DNA of 64,000 nt from Papaver somniferum (GCF_003573695.1 NC_039361.1:40221393-40285392); one strand, 5' to 3'; shown: positions 12,245 through 24,577, counted from the stretch's first letter. Notes: generated from the sequence alone by a model not told the origin. Numbers and translations: made by a program.

Positions 12245-12976
12245 ATATTAATCTTAATATTTTATTAACTTATAGACAAATTTATTATCAAATAATTATT
12301 TTCTAAATACCGTATAATGTTAAAATTTTCAAAGATTCATTTAATTTCCCGCTTTGCTTCATTGTTCAATGTATGTCAATTAAGTATCTAACCTTTTTTT
12401 TTCTCTCATTTCTTCTCAAAAACTAGGGAAAAACTCATCAACTTCTTCTTCTTCCTTTGCTCAGATCTAGTTCTTTAGGGGCTATATTTGAGCAAAGATT
12501 TCATGTTTTAAGTAATATTAGATATAATTGAGTTCGATTTAGGAGTTATTTTTGTTGTTTTTCAATAATGTCTTCGCTATTAGAGCGATTTTTATCTTTT
12601 CTATTTGGGCGATTTTATCTACACTTTTATAGTGTTTCTTTCTAACAATTTGTTCGTGTTTGATTTTCTTGATAAAAGTACATCGGTGATTCGGCACGGG
12701 TGAAGATCAAGTTTTTCTTCATCAGAAAAATAGACCTAGAGTTTCGGGTTAGTCGTTGCACATGAAGAATTTTTGGGCAAATCACTCTTATGTCATAGGA
12801 GTATCTCTTTTCCAAGAAGAAATCTATCAAAATGGTCGAATCAGAGATAGTTATGCCATCCTTAAAATTAGACTTACCGCAGAGATAACTAAAAAGGGGA
12901 TGTTATGAAAAGGTATAAGGCGATTTTTTTTTGTATGATATGATAACTGGAGCTTAAGAGAATAGCTGGTTCCTTA
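12245..12976. other. Unassigned AT-rich spacer, target of the Tat element
   Basis: No recognisable gene. A CT-rich stretch lies at 12400-12470. The sequence continues on the far side of the Tat insertion at 22049, and CCTTA at 12972-12976 pairs with CCTTC at 22044-22048 as the likely target duplication. The short minus frame at 12642-12830 shows no known domain. Confidence 0.4.
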
Positions 12977-13442
12977 TGTAGTTGCAGGAAATCCTACACT
13001 ACACCCCTCATATGATTTCATTATTAATCAACTCATTTTTAGGTTTACACTCTTAATTTTATTGATCAATCTTTGAATGTTCTTACAACAAAAGATAAAG
13101 AAATCAAGAATCACCTCTGCTCTAGACTTTCTCTCTCCTATTTACTTGTTTCTTACTCAAAAAAGATCTTTTTTTTACAACTTGAACGACTATTTATAGG
13201 GAAATACATAATGGATGACAGCTAATCTTTCCTTTATTTTCGGGTATGAATTGCGACATTCTCGCAACCTTAAAAATATTAATTTCGCAAGCTCTCTAAT
13301 TTTCGCAGGACTATCATATCTTTATCGTGATCTTAGCTGACGTCATTTATTATATTCTTCCTGAAAATGTTCTACGATGCTGTTGTATTGTGTTGTTGAT
13401 AATTTTGCTGAAATATTGTCGTTGCGAGATTCTGATCCTACA
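12977..13442 (-). repeat. 3' LTR of the Tat element (466 bp)
   Basis: It starts TGTAGTTGCAGGAAATCC and ends GATCCTACA in plus orientation, and it is collinear with 21573-22043 with scattered substitutions and small indels. The ends form a short inverted repeat (TGTAG and CTACA). GCGACATTCTCGCAACC-type words are frequent. Confidence 0.92.
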
Positions 13443-13646
13443 TCTTGCCTCTTCTCATATCTTTTCTGCGAAGTAGAAAATGATGTGAGAAATGTCGCAC
13501 CTGTTCTCCTCTTCATATTCTGCATTTATCACACGTACTCTTTCTTCCATCTATTTCTTGACACGTCTTTTGTAACCGTTGCTTTTTAACCGCTTATATC
13601 TTTCCGTATTAATCGTGTTTATTTTCTCGAGGAGAAATTCCCTCTG

Positions 13647-13654
13647 TATATATT
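13647..13654 (+). promoter_or_regulatory. Candidate TATA box for the antisense gene
   Basis: TATATATT lies about 190 bp before the proposed ATG at 13845. It is followed by a pyrimidine-rich leader (13655-13840), which is common in plant 5' UTRs. It lies inside the element, just beyond the 3' LTR, so the antisense gene would not depend on the sense LTR promoter. Confidence 0.35.
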
Positions 13655-13844
13655 CCTTCTCACTCTTTTTTTTTTCTTTTTATTTTCTCTGCAACTTCAT
13701 CGTTCTTCTGCAAACTCCATTATTGCAACTTTTCTTCTTTCTTCTTCAATCTTTTTAAGTTCTTCTTCATCTTCATACTATTTCTTCTGCAGATCTTCAT
13801 CGTTCGTAATTTTCTTCGAAACAATCTCCCTGCTATTGTTTTCC

Positions 13845-16073
13845 ATGGATTCATCAAGGTTAGCTGTCTTTTTTCTTCTTTATGGGTTTTGTTGAAATTG
13901 ATCTTGTTTATTGCCTTATTTGATGTTGTTTATGTGATTCCCATACTCTTGTTATTTCAGCAAAAGCGCCTCCAACACTAGATTTACAGTTCAGAACCCT
14001 AACATTCCCAAATCGCAGCATAAAGTTGTTGCGCATAAAAGAAAATCTGTGAACGAGAAGATAGTAAGAAACACTATCCTTTTCTAATAACAATATTGTT
14101 GCCTCTGTTTCTTATCTGGATTATAATTCGCAGGGTAATAAAGATGTCAATAAACCTCTCAACAAATCTCGCCACCTTAAAACTGTTCCAACTTCGGTTC
14201 CCTTCCACTTACTCATCTCTTCTAAATCTCCTGCGACATCTTCGCAAGATAAACCTTTATCTCCAATTCGCGAAAAAGCTGTCTCAGACTTCATTTCTTC
14301 AGCTGATTTTTCAATGATTGAAACCCCCCTTATTGATCCTTTTGTGAATGAAACCTCTTCTCTTCCCATTGAGAATGTTTCTCAACCTTCTATCACTACC
14401 AATTCTCTACCTAAGTCTCTTCCTCTTTCGAAAGAAACCGTAGAAGGGATACATATTGCCTTCAAAGTTTTATCTGAAGTCCTGGATGATGTCAAGAAGT
14501 CTTCTATTGATCCTATCAAGTCTAATGTTTGCGAAATTCTGAGCAAGCATTTAGGTTCTGACAGAGCTTCTTCGCAGACAGCTTTGGAAAAAGAATGTAA
14601 TGCTCTTCGTCTCGAAAATCAAAAGCTTCAGAATGTTTTGCTAGATCGTGACAATCTTCGCAAGAAGAATGATGAATTAGGAGGTATGATTTTCTTATCC
14701 GTGTCTTTAATTTGCCTTTTTAATGGTTTTATCCTTCCCATATTTAATTATCCTTAAAATCCCTCTTTCGCATGTTAAGCTTTAAACCAGAAACGAATAA
14801 TGGAGAGATATCAATTTGAATTTGCTGTTGAAGAAGCCCATATTGGTAAAGAAATTTTGATGGATCAATATAACCAATTAGATAACCTCTATTCATATTC
14901 TCTTGATCATATAAATAATCTTACCAATGAAAATACCCAATTAGTTCAAAGACAAGATTTATTAAGTAATGAAGTATCTCGCCTTTCTTATTCTTTGACT
15001 AAAGCTAATTTAGGGATGAAAACTTTATCAGATGAGAATAAAACCTTATCTCAGGAGAAGCGAACTTATTTAAACAAGATGGCGATATCTTCGCAACAAC
15101 TTAGAATTCTTCAAAAAGTATGTGATGACCAAGAGCAATCTCTTCGCTCTTTGAGAAATGAACTTAAAGAAGTAACATAGTCATCTATCGCTGAAAGAGA
15201 TACACTCATTCAAGGTAGAATAGATTTAAGTGTAAAGGAGAATCAGCTTAAAGAACAATATTCCAAATTAGAAGAATCATATTCTTCTCTTGCGAAGAAA
15301 AATGTCTTTCTTATTTCTAAAGAGAAAAATCTTCAATCTCGACTTAGAGGTTTAGTGGGAGATAAATTTGATGACGCAATGGTACGTTGGGAGGATAGTT
15401 GTCTGTCCTTGATTCAACACCTTATTTCGCAAAAGGAAGGTAGTCATAATAGTTTGACTTCCTTAATTAAGGATATTCAAGATTCGCAAGGAAATTTTGA
15501 ATTCTATCTTTCGCAGAGTATGAGAAGAATCTTCATTCTTCTATTTCTGTTTTGGAGGCTAAATATGCCAAGATTCGCAAAGATTATGCATTGCTCGTCT
15601 CTACCCTTACTGGTTCCCGCGACCGAGCAGAAAGAAGACTTGATTATCTTGCTTATTTTAAGGATATTCAAGATAGGAATCATCAGAGAGCACTTCTTCG
15701 TCAAGTTCATCTCCGGGATGAAGTCCTTGTAAATGACATTTTATTGTCCAAATCTCTTCCTCCTACATCAATTGAACCTTTAGAAGTAGATGATGATGAA
15801 GTTCCTCGCCCTACTGATAGTGATTATGATTACGAAAGAGGTGCAAAGGATAATTTCTTGGAAGATGAAGAAGAAATTCCTTCTAAAGAAGCATCTGTTG
15901 GTGTTAATCAAAATGAGAAAGAAATCTCTCCTGAAGAAGTAATTGATGGCGATAATCAAGATGTTAGTCAAGGCGAAGATCAGAACCGAAATGAAGGAGA
16001 AGCTTGCGATAATGAGAATATTAGTGAAGAATTTCTGTTATCTCCTGTTACTGAGATTAATACTGAATCTTGA
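13845..16073 (+). pseudogene. Spliced antisense coiled-coil gene (aORF) of the Tat element
   Basis: Four exons join in phase: 13845-13858, 13961-14063, 14134-14683 and 14780-16073, all with GT..AG introns. The product would be about 650 residues. It has a basic Ser-rich start, a Ser/Pro-rich stretch, and a long heptad-like coiled coil (LEKECNALRLENQKLQ at 14584-14631; DENKTLSQEKRTYLNKM near 15030). The tail is very acidic (DDDEVPRPTDSDYDYE near 15790). It is interrupted by an in-frame TAG at 15178-15180 and a one-base frameshift near 15516. It lies antisense to pol, between integrase and the 3' LTR, where Tat elements are known to carry an antisense frame. Many such proteins have a plant mobile domain; I see none here. 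The introns run against the sense genomic RNA, so retrotransposition would keep them. No biochemical function can be assigned. Confidence 0.7.
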
Positions 16074-16321
16074 GCTTCTTATCTAGCTTTTTCTTCTTGA
16101 ACTGTCTTATTTTTATCACTTCTGCGAGTTACACTTTTCAACCAACTTTGAAATCAACTTTTCCTTTTAATATTTTGTTGACGAGAAAGATAATGCTTCT
16201 TGTGTATTGATTCCCATACTTGCCTCTCATTATCTTTCTTGCAAAAAATAATCTTTTACGAATACTTATAAATATTTTGTTTATCATGTGGTCTTATTTT
16301 TCCTTCCTAATTAAAGGTCTT

Positions 16322-16650
16322 ATTATGCCACCTCTTGTCATTGCGACAAAATCGTAGGACGTCCTTGCACTTTCATGCAAAAACCCATTGATCTTGCCTT
16401 AACTTTTTCTTTTGTATTATGGCCTCTTCAGGAATGTTGCGACAATATGACAGGCCTAAATATTCTTGCGAAAATAAAGCCCCATGACATTGCCATCTTG
16501 CGACGAAATCGCAGGACGTCTTCGCACTTTCATGCGAAAACCCATTGATCTCGTCTTATCTTTTTCTTTTGTATTATTGCATCTTCAGGATTGTTGCACA
16601 AATATTAAAAGCCTTAATATTCTTGCGAATATAAAGACTCATGACATTTG
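16322..16650. repeat. Tandem duplication, 157-bp unit, in the Tat 3' region
   Basis: Two copies carry the block AGGACGTC(C/T)T(T/C)GCACTTTCATG, at 16356 and 16513. Each is followed by ACCCATTGATCT and by TTTTTCTTTTGTATTAT. A partial third start (CATGACATTTGCGTCTT) follows. Tandem repeats in this position are known in Tat/Ogre-type elements and can seed satellites. Confidence 0.8.
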
Positions 16651-17332
16651 CGTCTTAAGACACTTATCAGCTCCCTAATGGAGGGTGCCGCCCTTATCTT
16701 CCCCCTGGTTGCCCCTTCAAGGAGGCGTACTTCTATCATACAAGGTTAGCTCCTCCCATCAAGTCTTAACAACAACCAGTTGTTTTCGCAGCCTCTTATC
16801 CCTTTTAACTATAGGGTTTATGGTTACGAGACTGCACCCTAAGTGGGGTTTTCTTCGGGCCGAGTGCAGTATAAGCCAAGACTTGTCAAGAATGGCAAAG
16901 TACGCTTCAAACTTCCCTGGCACTCTTGACTCAACCGTGTACCTCAGCGCCTTGATCAGATCTGCACTCATTGGAAGAGTCCTTATTACCTAGTCGCCCA
17001 ACCCAAGTCATATGCTTAAGCTAAGAATCCAAGGTGTCTCTCCCGTATGGGCTTTATTGACCCCAAATCTCCATGACTCAGGTTCCGGTGGCGGTGTAGC
17101 CTTTCCCTGAGCCATGCAACAGGTACCCCCTAATATGACGTACTTTAGGTCTTACATTTGCCTCTTGCGAAATTTTATTCGCGAACTAGGGTGTACGCCA
17201 TAAAGGTTCGCCCCTTTCTTTTATGTCATTGTTCTGTGATTATCTCTGCGAAAATTTGGCACATCATGATCTTGTTTTGATATGAGTAATCTTGCAATTA
17301 TTCTTTCAGAATCCATAACTTCTCAAAGATTC
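16651..17332. other. Tat 3' untranslated stretch, GC-richer, no gene
   Basis: It lies between the tandem repeat and the integrase stop. It is richer in G+C than its neighbours. Overlapping frames (16685-16993 plus, 16759-16971 minus) resemble no family I know. It reads like a noncoding part of the element. Confidence 0.4.
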
Positions 17333-20300
17333 TTACTGATAATATCTTTTTAAGTACAACCTGTTCCATGGTCTATCTAATCTATGACCAACATCTCTTC
17401 CTTCTGGATCCATTAATCTATAAGCTCCTGTTCCAACTATCTCCTTAATGATGTAAGGTCCATCCCATTTTTTCGCTAATTTTCCACCATTTTCTCGTTG
17501 ATATATTGGTGTTTCTCGCAGAACTAAATCTCCTGGTTGAAATTCGCGTATTTTGACACGTTTATTATATTCTCGGGCTAATCTTCGCTGATAATTCTCC
17601 ATATGTTGTAAAGCTTTTTCTCTTCTTTCTTCTAATTCATCAAGTTTATTTAAAATCAAGCCCGCACTAAGATTTTTCTCCCAAGCTTCTCTTTTTGTTG
17701 TCGGAATAACACCTTCTGCTGGTAACACCGCTTCAACTCCGTATGTTAAACAAAAAGGTGACATTCCAGTAGCTTCTCTTCTAGTTGTATTATACGCCCA
17801 TACTGCATTATGTACTTGTTCGCACCATGCTCTGTGATGTCTTTCCAATTTCTTCTTTAATATATCTGCAATTGTTTTGTTTGTTGCTTCTACCTGCCCA
17901 TTAGCTTGTGGATACTAAGGAGTAGACTTTCCACATTTTATCTTGAATGCATTAAGTAGCATTTCTATATTCTGTCCTTCAAATTGTTTCACATTATCAG
18001 ATACTAACTGTGCAGGAATTCCGAATCTGCAAATGATATTTTCGAATATGAATGTAAAGATATCTTTGTCGCGAATATGCTGTACTGCCTTCACTTCTGT
18101 CCATTTTGTGAAATAATCTGTTGCGACTACTAAATATCTTCTTTGTCCAGAACCTGGTAAAAATGGTCCCACGATATCTAAGCCCCACTTTCCAAAAGGC
18201 CACACACTGGTTGAAGATGATAGTGGTGATCCAGGTGCATGTATTTTCTTTCCATGCCGCTGACAATCTTCGCAACGTCTTGATATTCGTTTTGCATCTT
18301 CGTGCATGTATGGCCAGTAATAACCTTGCGTTTTTGCTCTATGTGCCAAAGATCTTCCTCCGCTATGATTGTCAGCATCCCCACTATGTAACATTTTTAG
18401 CACTTTTTCTCCTTCCTCTCGTGTCAAACATTTGAGTGATGGTCCGTTAAAGGATTTTCGGTATAGCAACCCATCTCTTAATTCAAAATTCGTTGCACGG
18501 ATTTTTAACTTGTGTGTTTCCAATCTATTTCTTGGTGTTTCTCCTTTCTCCAAATATGCATGAAGTTCCATTCTCCAGTCTGCGATATTGTTCATTTGTT
18601 CTTCTTCTTCATTGTCTATTATCATCACATCCACGTCTTCTTCTTCTTTATTGATTGATGGTGACAGAAGTGTTTGTATTTTTATGCATTTCGCAGTTGG
18701 ATCTGTCATCATGCTTGAGATGAAAGCAAAAGCGTCTGCGAGTCTGTTATCCTTTCTTGAAATGTGCCTCCATTTTGTTTTTGGGATTTTCGCTAACAAT
18801 TCTTCAACCAGTTTCTTGTATTTCTTCAAGGATGGTTCATTTATAGTATACTCTCCCTTTATTTGGCGAATAACTAGCTGCGAATCATTAGTGATCCTGG
18901 CATTTTCTAGTTTCATTTCTATTTCGAATTTTAAGGCATGTATCACAGCTTCATATTCTGTTTCATTATTAGTGGATGCAAATTCCAATCTGAATGAAAA
19001 AGCCATCTTTATTCCTTCTGGCGAAATTAAAACAATTCCAACTCCATTTCCTTCTCCATTTGATGATCCATCTACCAATATCTCCCATCTATTTGGTTCT
19101 GTTAATAAATCTTTTGGATCTCCGTGTTCTTCTTCTACATCCATCATTTCTTCTACTGCTTCATCTTCTTCTAAAGGAAATTCTGCCAAGAAATCTGCAA
19201 CAACTTGTGATTTTGGTGAAGACAAAATTTCATATTTAATATCAAAGTGGCTTACTTGTGCATTCCATATCTCCACTCTTCCTGATCTTTTAGAATTCTT
19301 CATCACTGATTCAATTGGTACTTTTGTTAATACCTTTATCTTGTGTGCTTGAAAGTATATACGTAGCTTAAATGATGCATTAACTAATGCTAAGATTAAC
19401 TTCTCAATCTTTGAGTAATTCTTCTCGGCAGTATTAAAAGTTTTTCTAATGTAATAAATGGTTTTCTCCACTCATGTGTCTACTCGCAATAACACAACAC
19501 TTAATGCATGTGACGTCGTCGCAAGATAGATCAATAATTCTTCTCCTGATTCTGCATTTTGTAAAATAGTTGTATTCATAAGATGTTCTTTGATCCCTTG
19601 AAAAGTTTTTTCACATTCATCAGTCCATTTAAATTTCGCACCCTTCTTGAGTATATCGAAAAAATATTTGCATTTGTCTGATGATCGCGAAATGAATCTC
19701 CCCAGCGAAGCTAGAAGCCCATTCAACTTCTGTACATCTTTTATTGTTGCTGGTGTTGGCATGTCACGAACTGCTTGCACTTTTTCTGGATCAACCTGTA
19801 TTCCTTCCTTTGATACAATGTAGCCTAAAAATTTTCCCGATGCAACTCCAATAGTACACTTCTGAGGATTCAATTTAATGTTATACTGCCGCATTTGTTC
19901 AAAAATCTCCCTCAGGTCTTGTACATGGTCTTTAGATTCTTTACTTTTTTACGAACATGTCATCCACGTATACTTCTAATGTTTTGTGTATCCATTTTGC
20001 GAACACCTTCTCTACCATCCTTTGGTATGTCGCTCCCGTATTTCGCAAACCAAATGGCATTTTCGTATAATAATATAAACCTCTAGGAGCAAAGAAAGCA
20101 GTATGTTCTTGATCTTCTTCAACGAGAGGGATTTGGTTATATCCTTTGTACCCATCTAAAGACGATACTCTATCGTTTCCCGCTGCGGATTCCACCATTC
20201 GAGGAATATCTGGTAACGGAAAACTATCTTTGGGGCAAGCTTTGTTAAAATCAGTGAAATCTATGCAAATCCTGATTCCTTTGTTTTTCTTTGGGACAAT

Positions 20301-21514
20301 GACCATATTCGCTATCCATTCTGGGTATTTAGCTTCTCTTATGATTCCCGCATCAAGCATTTTCTGTAGTTCTTCTTCTATTTGGGAATGGTAAGTTGTT
20401 GCAATTTTTCTTATTCTCTGTTTAAATGGTCTCACATTTTTGTTAATCTCCAACTTGTGGCATGCAATTGATGGATCTATTCCTGGTATCTCATCCATGC
20501 TTCCTGCGAAAACATATTTATATTCTCGCAACAAGTTAACAGTTCTTTCTTCTTCTTTCACATCCATTTTGGTTCCAATTCTCAATATTAAAGGTTCTTT
20601 TATAGTCCCAACGTTTATTTCTTTTGTTGGTTCTGCGGCAGTGTAACTGGGTTTAGCTTCTCCCATTGGTGTTGGTTCTTTTATTGTTTTCATAGGTCCT
20701 TCTCCTTCTTCCGAAATTTCGCTGGGTATTCCTTTGCCTTCTTTTTCCCTTATCATATATACTCTAAATTCTTCTTCTTTCTTTGCTTCCTTTGCCAACT
20801 TTCTGAGAAATTGTTTCTTTTTTGCTTGTCCTTCATAATGCTTTACTTCAATTTGATGACATAATTTCGCATTGTCAACATCTCCTCTGATTTCACCTAT
20901 TCTATTTGGTGTGGGGAATTTAATACATTGATGAAACGTTGATACTACAGATTTTATCGCATGTATCCATGGTCTTCCTAATAACATATTATATGGCGAT
21001 TCCATATCCACCACGCACAACGTTACATGTGTTTCGATTTCTCCAAGTGGAATTCGTACCACTATCTCCCCTTTAGGTTTTGTTGTGGATTTTCCAAAGC
21101 CGTGAACAGAATATATGTTGAACTGGACATTTCTTCATCTTTAAATCCCATTCCCCGGAACGCGTGATAAAATATTATATCCACTGAACTTCCTGTATCG
21201 ATTAAAGTTCTGTTCAATATCCATTCTCCTGTGGATTTTGTCGTTATCTCCTTCTCTTTTCGCATAATAGGCACTGTGATAACCAATGGAGATGTGTGGT
21301 TCAAATTTTCTTTTGGTATTTCTGCCGCCATGAATGTAACTTTTTGCTTTTCCCAATCTTTCAAGGGTGATGTCTTTTCTACCGCCATAACCTTCCTTCC
21401 TTCAAAATTTCGTTTATGTATTCTTCCTTTGATATTTTCATGGAATTCATTAACCATCGTTTTTGTTATCATATTAGACTCCAATCTTTTGTCATCTTCA
21501 TTAATTCTATTCAT
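17333..21514 (-). pseudogene. Tat pol: protease, RT, RNase H (two), integrase; broken
   Basis: In sense order: protease with LIDTGSSVDIIF (21514-21062); a small frame change into the frame 21062-19941, which holds the RT domain from RKIATTYHSQIEEEL to YVDDM; a one-base frameshift in an A-run near 19945; RT end and first RNase H (19894-19472); a TGA near 19472; second RNase H with EILVDGSSNGEGNGVGI and TNNETEYEAV; integrase zinc finger (H..H..CEDCQRH) and core (GLDIVGPF, DYFTKW, VSDNVKQF). A TAG near 17915 follows, then the integrase C-terminus with AYNTTRREATGMSP and GAYRLMDPEG, ending at 17333. The second RNase H marks the Tat lineage. At least one frameshift and two nonsense changes mean it cannot make an intact polyprotein. 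Gag is absent. Confidence 0.92.
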
Positions 21515-21552
21515 CTTTCTTTTAACTGGTTCTCAACAACAATCTTCAACGT

Positions 21553-21569
21553 CCCTGTTTCTAGCGCCA
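21553..21569 (-). other. Primer-binding site of the Tat element
   Basis: TGGCGCTAGAAACAGGG on the minus strand begins three bases inside the 5' LTR boundary at 21573. The TGGCGC start is typical for Ty3-gypsy primer sites. I do not assign the tRNA. Confidence 0.7.
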
Positions 21570-21572
21570 TTA

Positions 21573-22043
21573 TGTAGTTGCAGTAAATCCTACACTACAC
21601 CCCTCATATGATTTCATTATTAATCAACTCATTTTTAGGTTTACACTCTTAATTTTATTGATCAACCTTTGAATGTTCTTACAAGAAAAGATAAAGAAAT
21701 CAAGAATCACCTCTGCTCTAGACTTTCTCTCTCCTATTTACTTGTTTCTTACTCAAAAAAGATCTCTCCCTTTCTTTACAACTTGAACGACTATTTATAG
21801 GGAAATACATAATGGATGACAGCTAATCTGTCCTTTATTTTCGGGTATGATTTGCGACATTCTCGCAACCTTACAAATATTAATTTCGCAAGCTCTCTAA
21901 TTTTCGCAGGACTATCATATCTTTATCGTGATCTTAGCTGATGTCATTTATTATATTATTCCTGAAACTGTTCTGCGACGCTGTTGTATTGTGTTGTTGA
22001 TACTTTCGATGAAATATTGTCGTCTCGAGATTCTAATCCTACA
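21573..22043 (-). repeat. 5' LTR of the Tat element (471 bp)
   Basis: It is nearly identical to 12977-13442 over its whole length; both start TGTAGTTGCAG and end CCTACA. A few single-base differences and a short insertion (CTCCC near 21768) separate the two LTRs, which implies insertion some time ago but not very ancient. Confidence 0.92.
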
Positions 22044-22048
22044 CCTTC

Positions 22049-24577
22049 CTGCAAGTAGCATTGCTTTGGATATGATGAGAATTGTCCCTGAATAGGGCAC
22101 ATGGGTCAAGTATGAGAGGTCCAAATCTATTTCTGATGAAGGCATGTCTCTCTGTCTTTAAACTGGGTGACTTAGTAGTAGAAATAGAGATTATTTTTGT
22201 GCCAGGGGAACTGCGGTGCACGCCACACATGGTAGATGAACATTTATTATGGTTGTTTTTGTATGGCCAAATAATTGAACTGCTCAAGACAACATTCATA
22301 AATGTAATAGAAGCGGTAAAGGGAGAAAGCAGTAGTGATAAGGTTTGGTAAAGTATATGCTGAATTACATAAACTTAGTCGGGTGTACTATGGTGCATTG
22401 GAAATTATGACATATGGAGAGGGTTTTTAACAATGTCATATTGCATGTACCAGACGTGTAAACCATGGAAAACCATAAGGCCTCTCAAAAGGTGATGCCT
22501 TCTTTAAATCTGCAAAAAATAAATTAAGATGCATTACTGCTACATTTAAGGCCATGCAAGTAGGTAACCAAACTAAAACTCCTCTTAATGGAAGTATCAT
22601 GGAAATCTACACGATAGGAAGCGTCTGGATACACATTGAGAGATGGTATTATAAAGAGTAATGATGATTTTTGAAAAATTACGTTTGAAATTGAATTAAC
22701 ATGGTTTGCCAAGGGACGAGAAGTTTAAACATGCATCTTAAATGGACATATTTTATTATTGAGAGAGATAGAGAGATAATCTCACCACTAGCGCTAATTA
22801 TACCCCAAAAGGAAAAGAGTTCTCTATAGATGGCTGAATTAGGCAACAATGCATGAAATGAAAATGTTGAAGGTCCACCAATTGCTTCACCGATATTTGA
22901 GAATGCAAAAAGAGCAGTTGAGGCATTATCAAGTCTGGAGATTGAGACCTTTTCTTAACCAAGAGTTAGAGAGAAAGAGAGATCAAAAGGAATTTGATCG
23001 TCAGAGAATTGAGAACAATGAAGAGTATCAATTCTGGGTAAGAAAGAGTGATGCAAGAGGTGCAAGGAAACCAAGGGAGAGACAAGAAAGACTAGAAATA
23101 AAAGATGTAAGAAGATAAAAAATGCAACTGAGAGTGATAGTGAAGAAAGGGAAAAGGAAAAAGTTGTTTGAAATGAAGATGAAAGGAAGCAACCGTTAAA
23201 TCATCAATTGATCTAGAAGAGGCAGCATGAGAGATATAAAGGTAGAAGCGTGTTAAAAACATGATTTACCGATGTTATCTAGCAGGGAATAGAATGCCTA
23301 GGATTGTTTACTCATACCGTGTCATAACCCCTAAATGTGGATTCTAATTATGAGGAAATCCTTGGTTTAGATGTTGATGGTAATCCAGTTGTAGGGGAAT
23401 AGAGAAAGAGTAATATGGAAGAAGATGATGAGGAGACATAAGAATATAATGAGGAAGTAAAGTTATGGTACTGTGGCTTCTTCAAACAGAGAAATTGGCT
23501 GTGACTTTTACTACGAGGATGATGAATTCGGCATTGGCAGTGATGGTGACCAATAGTGATCACCTTAAAAGCATCGGAAGAACCTCTAGAGGAGTAATTG
23601 TGGAGATTAAGTTCGTATAGATTTCTTGTGCTGCTTCGTGAAAAATTACAGGGGTTCCGGTGGTGCTTATTGTTGTTGAACTTGGCGGAGGTAATTAGTC
23701 ATTCATTTTCCATCATCTTTTGAAACTGAGTGTGGGTTTTTGAAGTTTTTTTGGGTTTGTTGAAAAAGATAAGCAGCAGAATACTGATTTGGAAGTTGAT
23801 GGTAACGGTCAGTCGGAAGTTAATGAGTAGTAGAAGTGTTTCTGATGGTTATGATGTAAATATGGGTTTGCTTTGTGTTTGTTTGATCCACATTTTTTGT
23901 ATTTTGGTTAGTTGTTCTATGGATGTTGAACTTAGGTATCAAATTAGCAATTGGAGTTGAAATAAGTGTTCTGATGTTTTTCTTGGACTGAACTGGATGT
24001 AAGAAGAAGTGTTCTGTTAATGAATTTATAGTTATTGTTGCTAAGAATCCTTTGATGTTTGACTTTGAAAATATTGAAAACTTGGATGATTGGGTTTGTA
24101 AATCTGTTAAGTAATTGAGAAATAGGGTTAACAAGCTGCTGATTAAACTGTTAATGAACTGAATTTGAGAAGGATTCATAGAAACTACCGATTCAAAAGA
24201 TGACGGAGTAGAGCGTTTCTAATTAAATTAAATTTGATTTTATTTATTTATTTACTGTTAGTCAAAAGCGTCTTTAGCAAAGCTAATTGGATCCACTGGT
24301 GACATCCACAAATTTGAGTAAAGTCTGAAGACTAGATTGAGATATCTATTATACAGCCAAATAAACCAAATTTACAACCCATTTTTATATCTCCTGCATC
24401 TGCACGACATGGTTGCAGAAATTGGTGCCACGGAGTATAAGTTATTGATGCATATAACTCCACAAGAATGGGCTTCAATCAAAAATAAACTTTTGCTTCA
24501 AAATGAAGCATGTGGACTTTCGGATTACAACTCTACAACATAATAACACATCTAGTACTTATGAAACTCGAAAGAAT
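22049..24577. other. Unassigned degenerate sequence
   Basis: This continues the spacer that ended at 12971. Short frames exist (22082-22351 plus; 22849-23118 plus, a charged stretch rich in Arg/Glu such as LERKRDQKEFDRQR; 23820-24179 minus) but none shows a known domain. Purine-rich GAAGA and GAGAGA runs at 22760-23470 explain the charged translation. It may be an old retroelement relic, but I cannot name it. Confidence 0.35.

Larger units (their letters stand above)
12977..22043 (-). mobile_element. Ty3-gypsy Tat-lineage LTR retrotransposon, gag-less, with antisense gene
   Basis: Two LTRs (12977-13442 and 21573-22043) bound an 8.1 kb interior on the minus strand. Order in sense direction: primer site TGGCGCTAGAAACAGGG (21569-21553), protease, RT, first RNase H, a second RNase H, integrase with zinc finger, then a 3.9 kb 3' region carrying a gene on the opposite strand. 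The second RNase H domain and the long 3' region with an antisense frame are hallmarks of Tat elements. Gag is missing: only about 40 bp separate the primer site from a frame that goes straight to protease. Several stops and frameshifts make pol inactive. Flanks CCTTA/CCTTC. Confidence 0.9.

Noticed and set aside
18588..19352. 254-codon plus-strand frame
   Set aside because: It is the complement of the Tat RNase H region, Ser/Phe-rich and without domain. The minus frame carries clear catalytic motifs.
22849..23118. Charged frame LERKRDQKEFDRQR..
   Set aside because: It arises from purine-rich GAGAGA/AAGAA sequence. No start context, no homology, and stops in the continuation.
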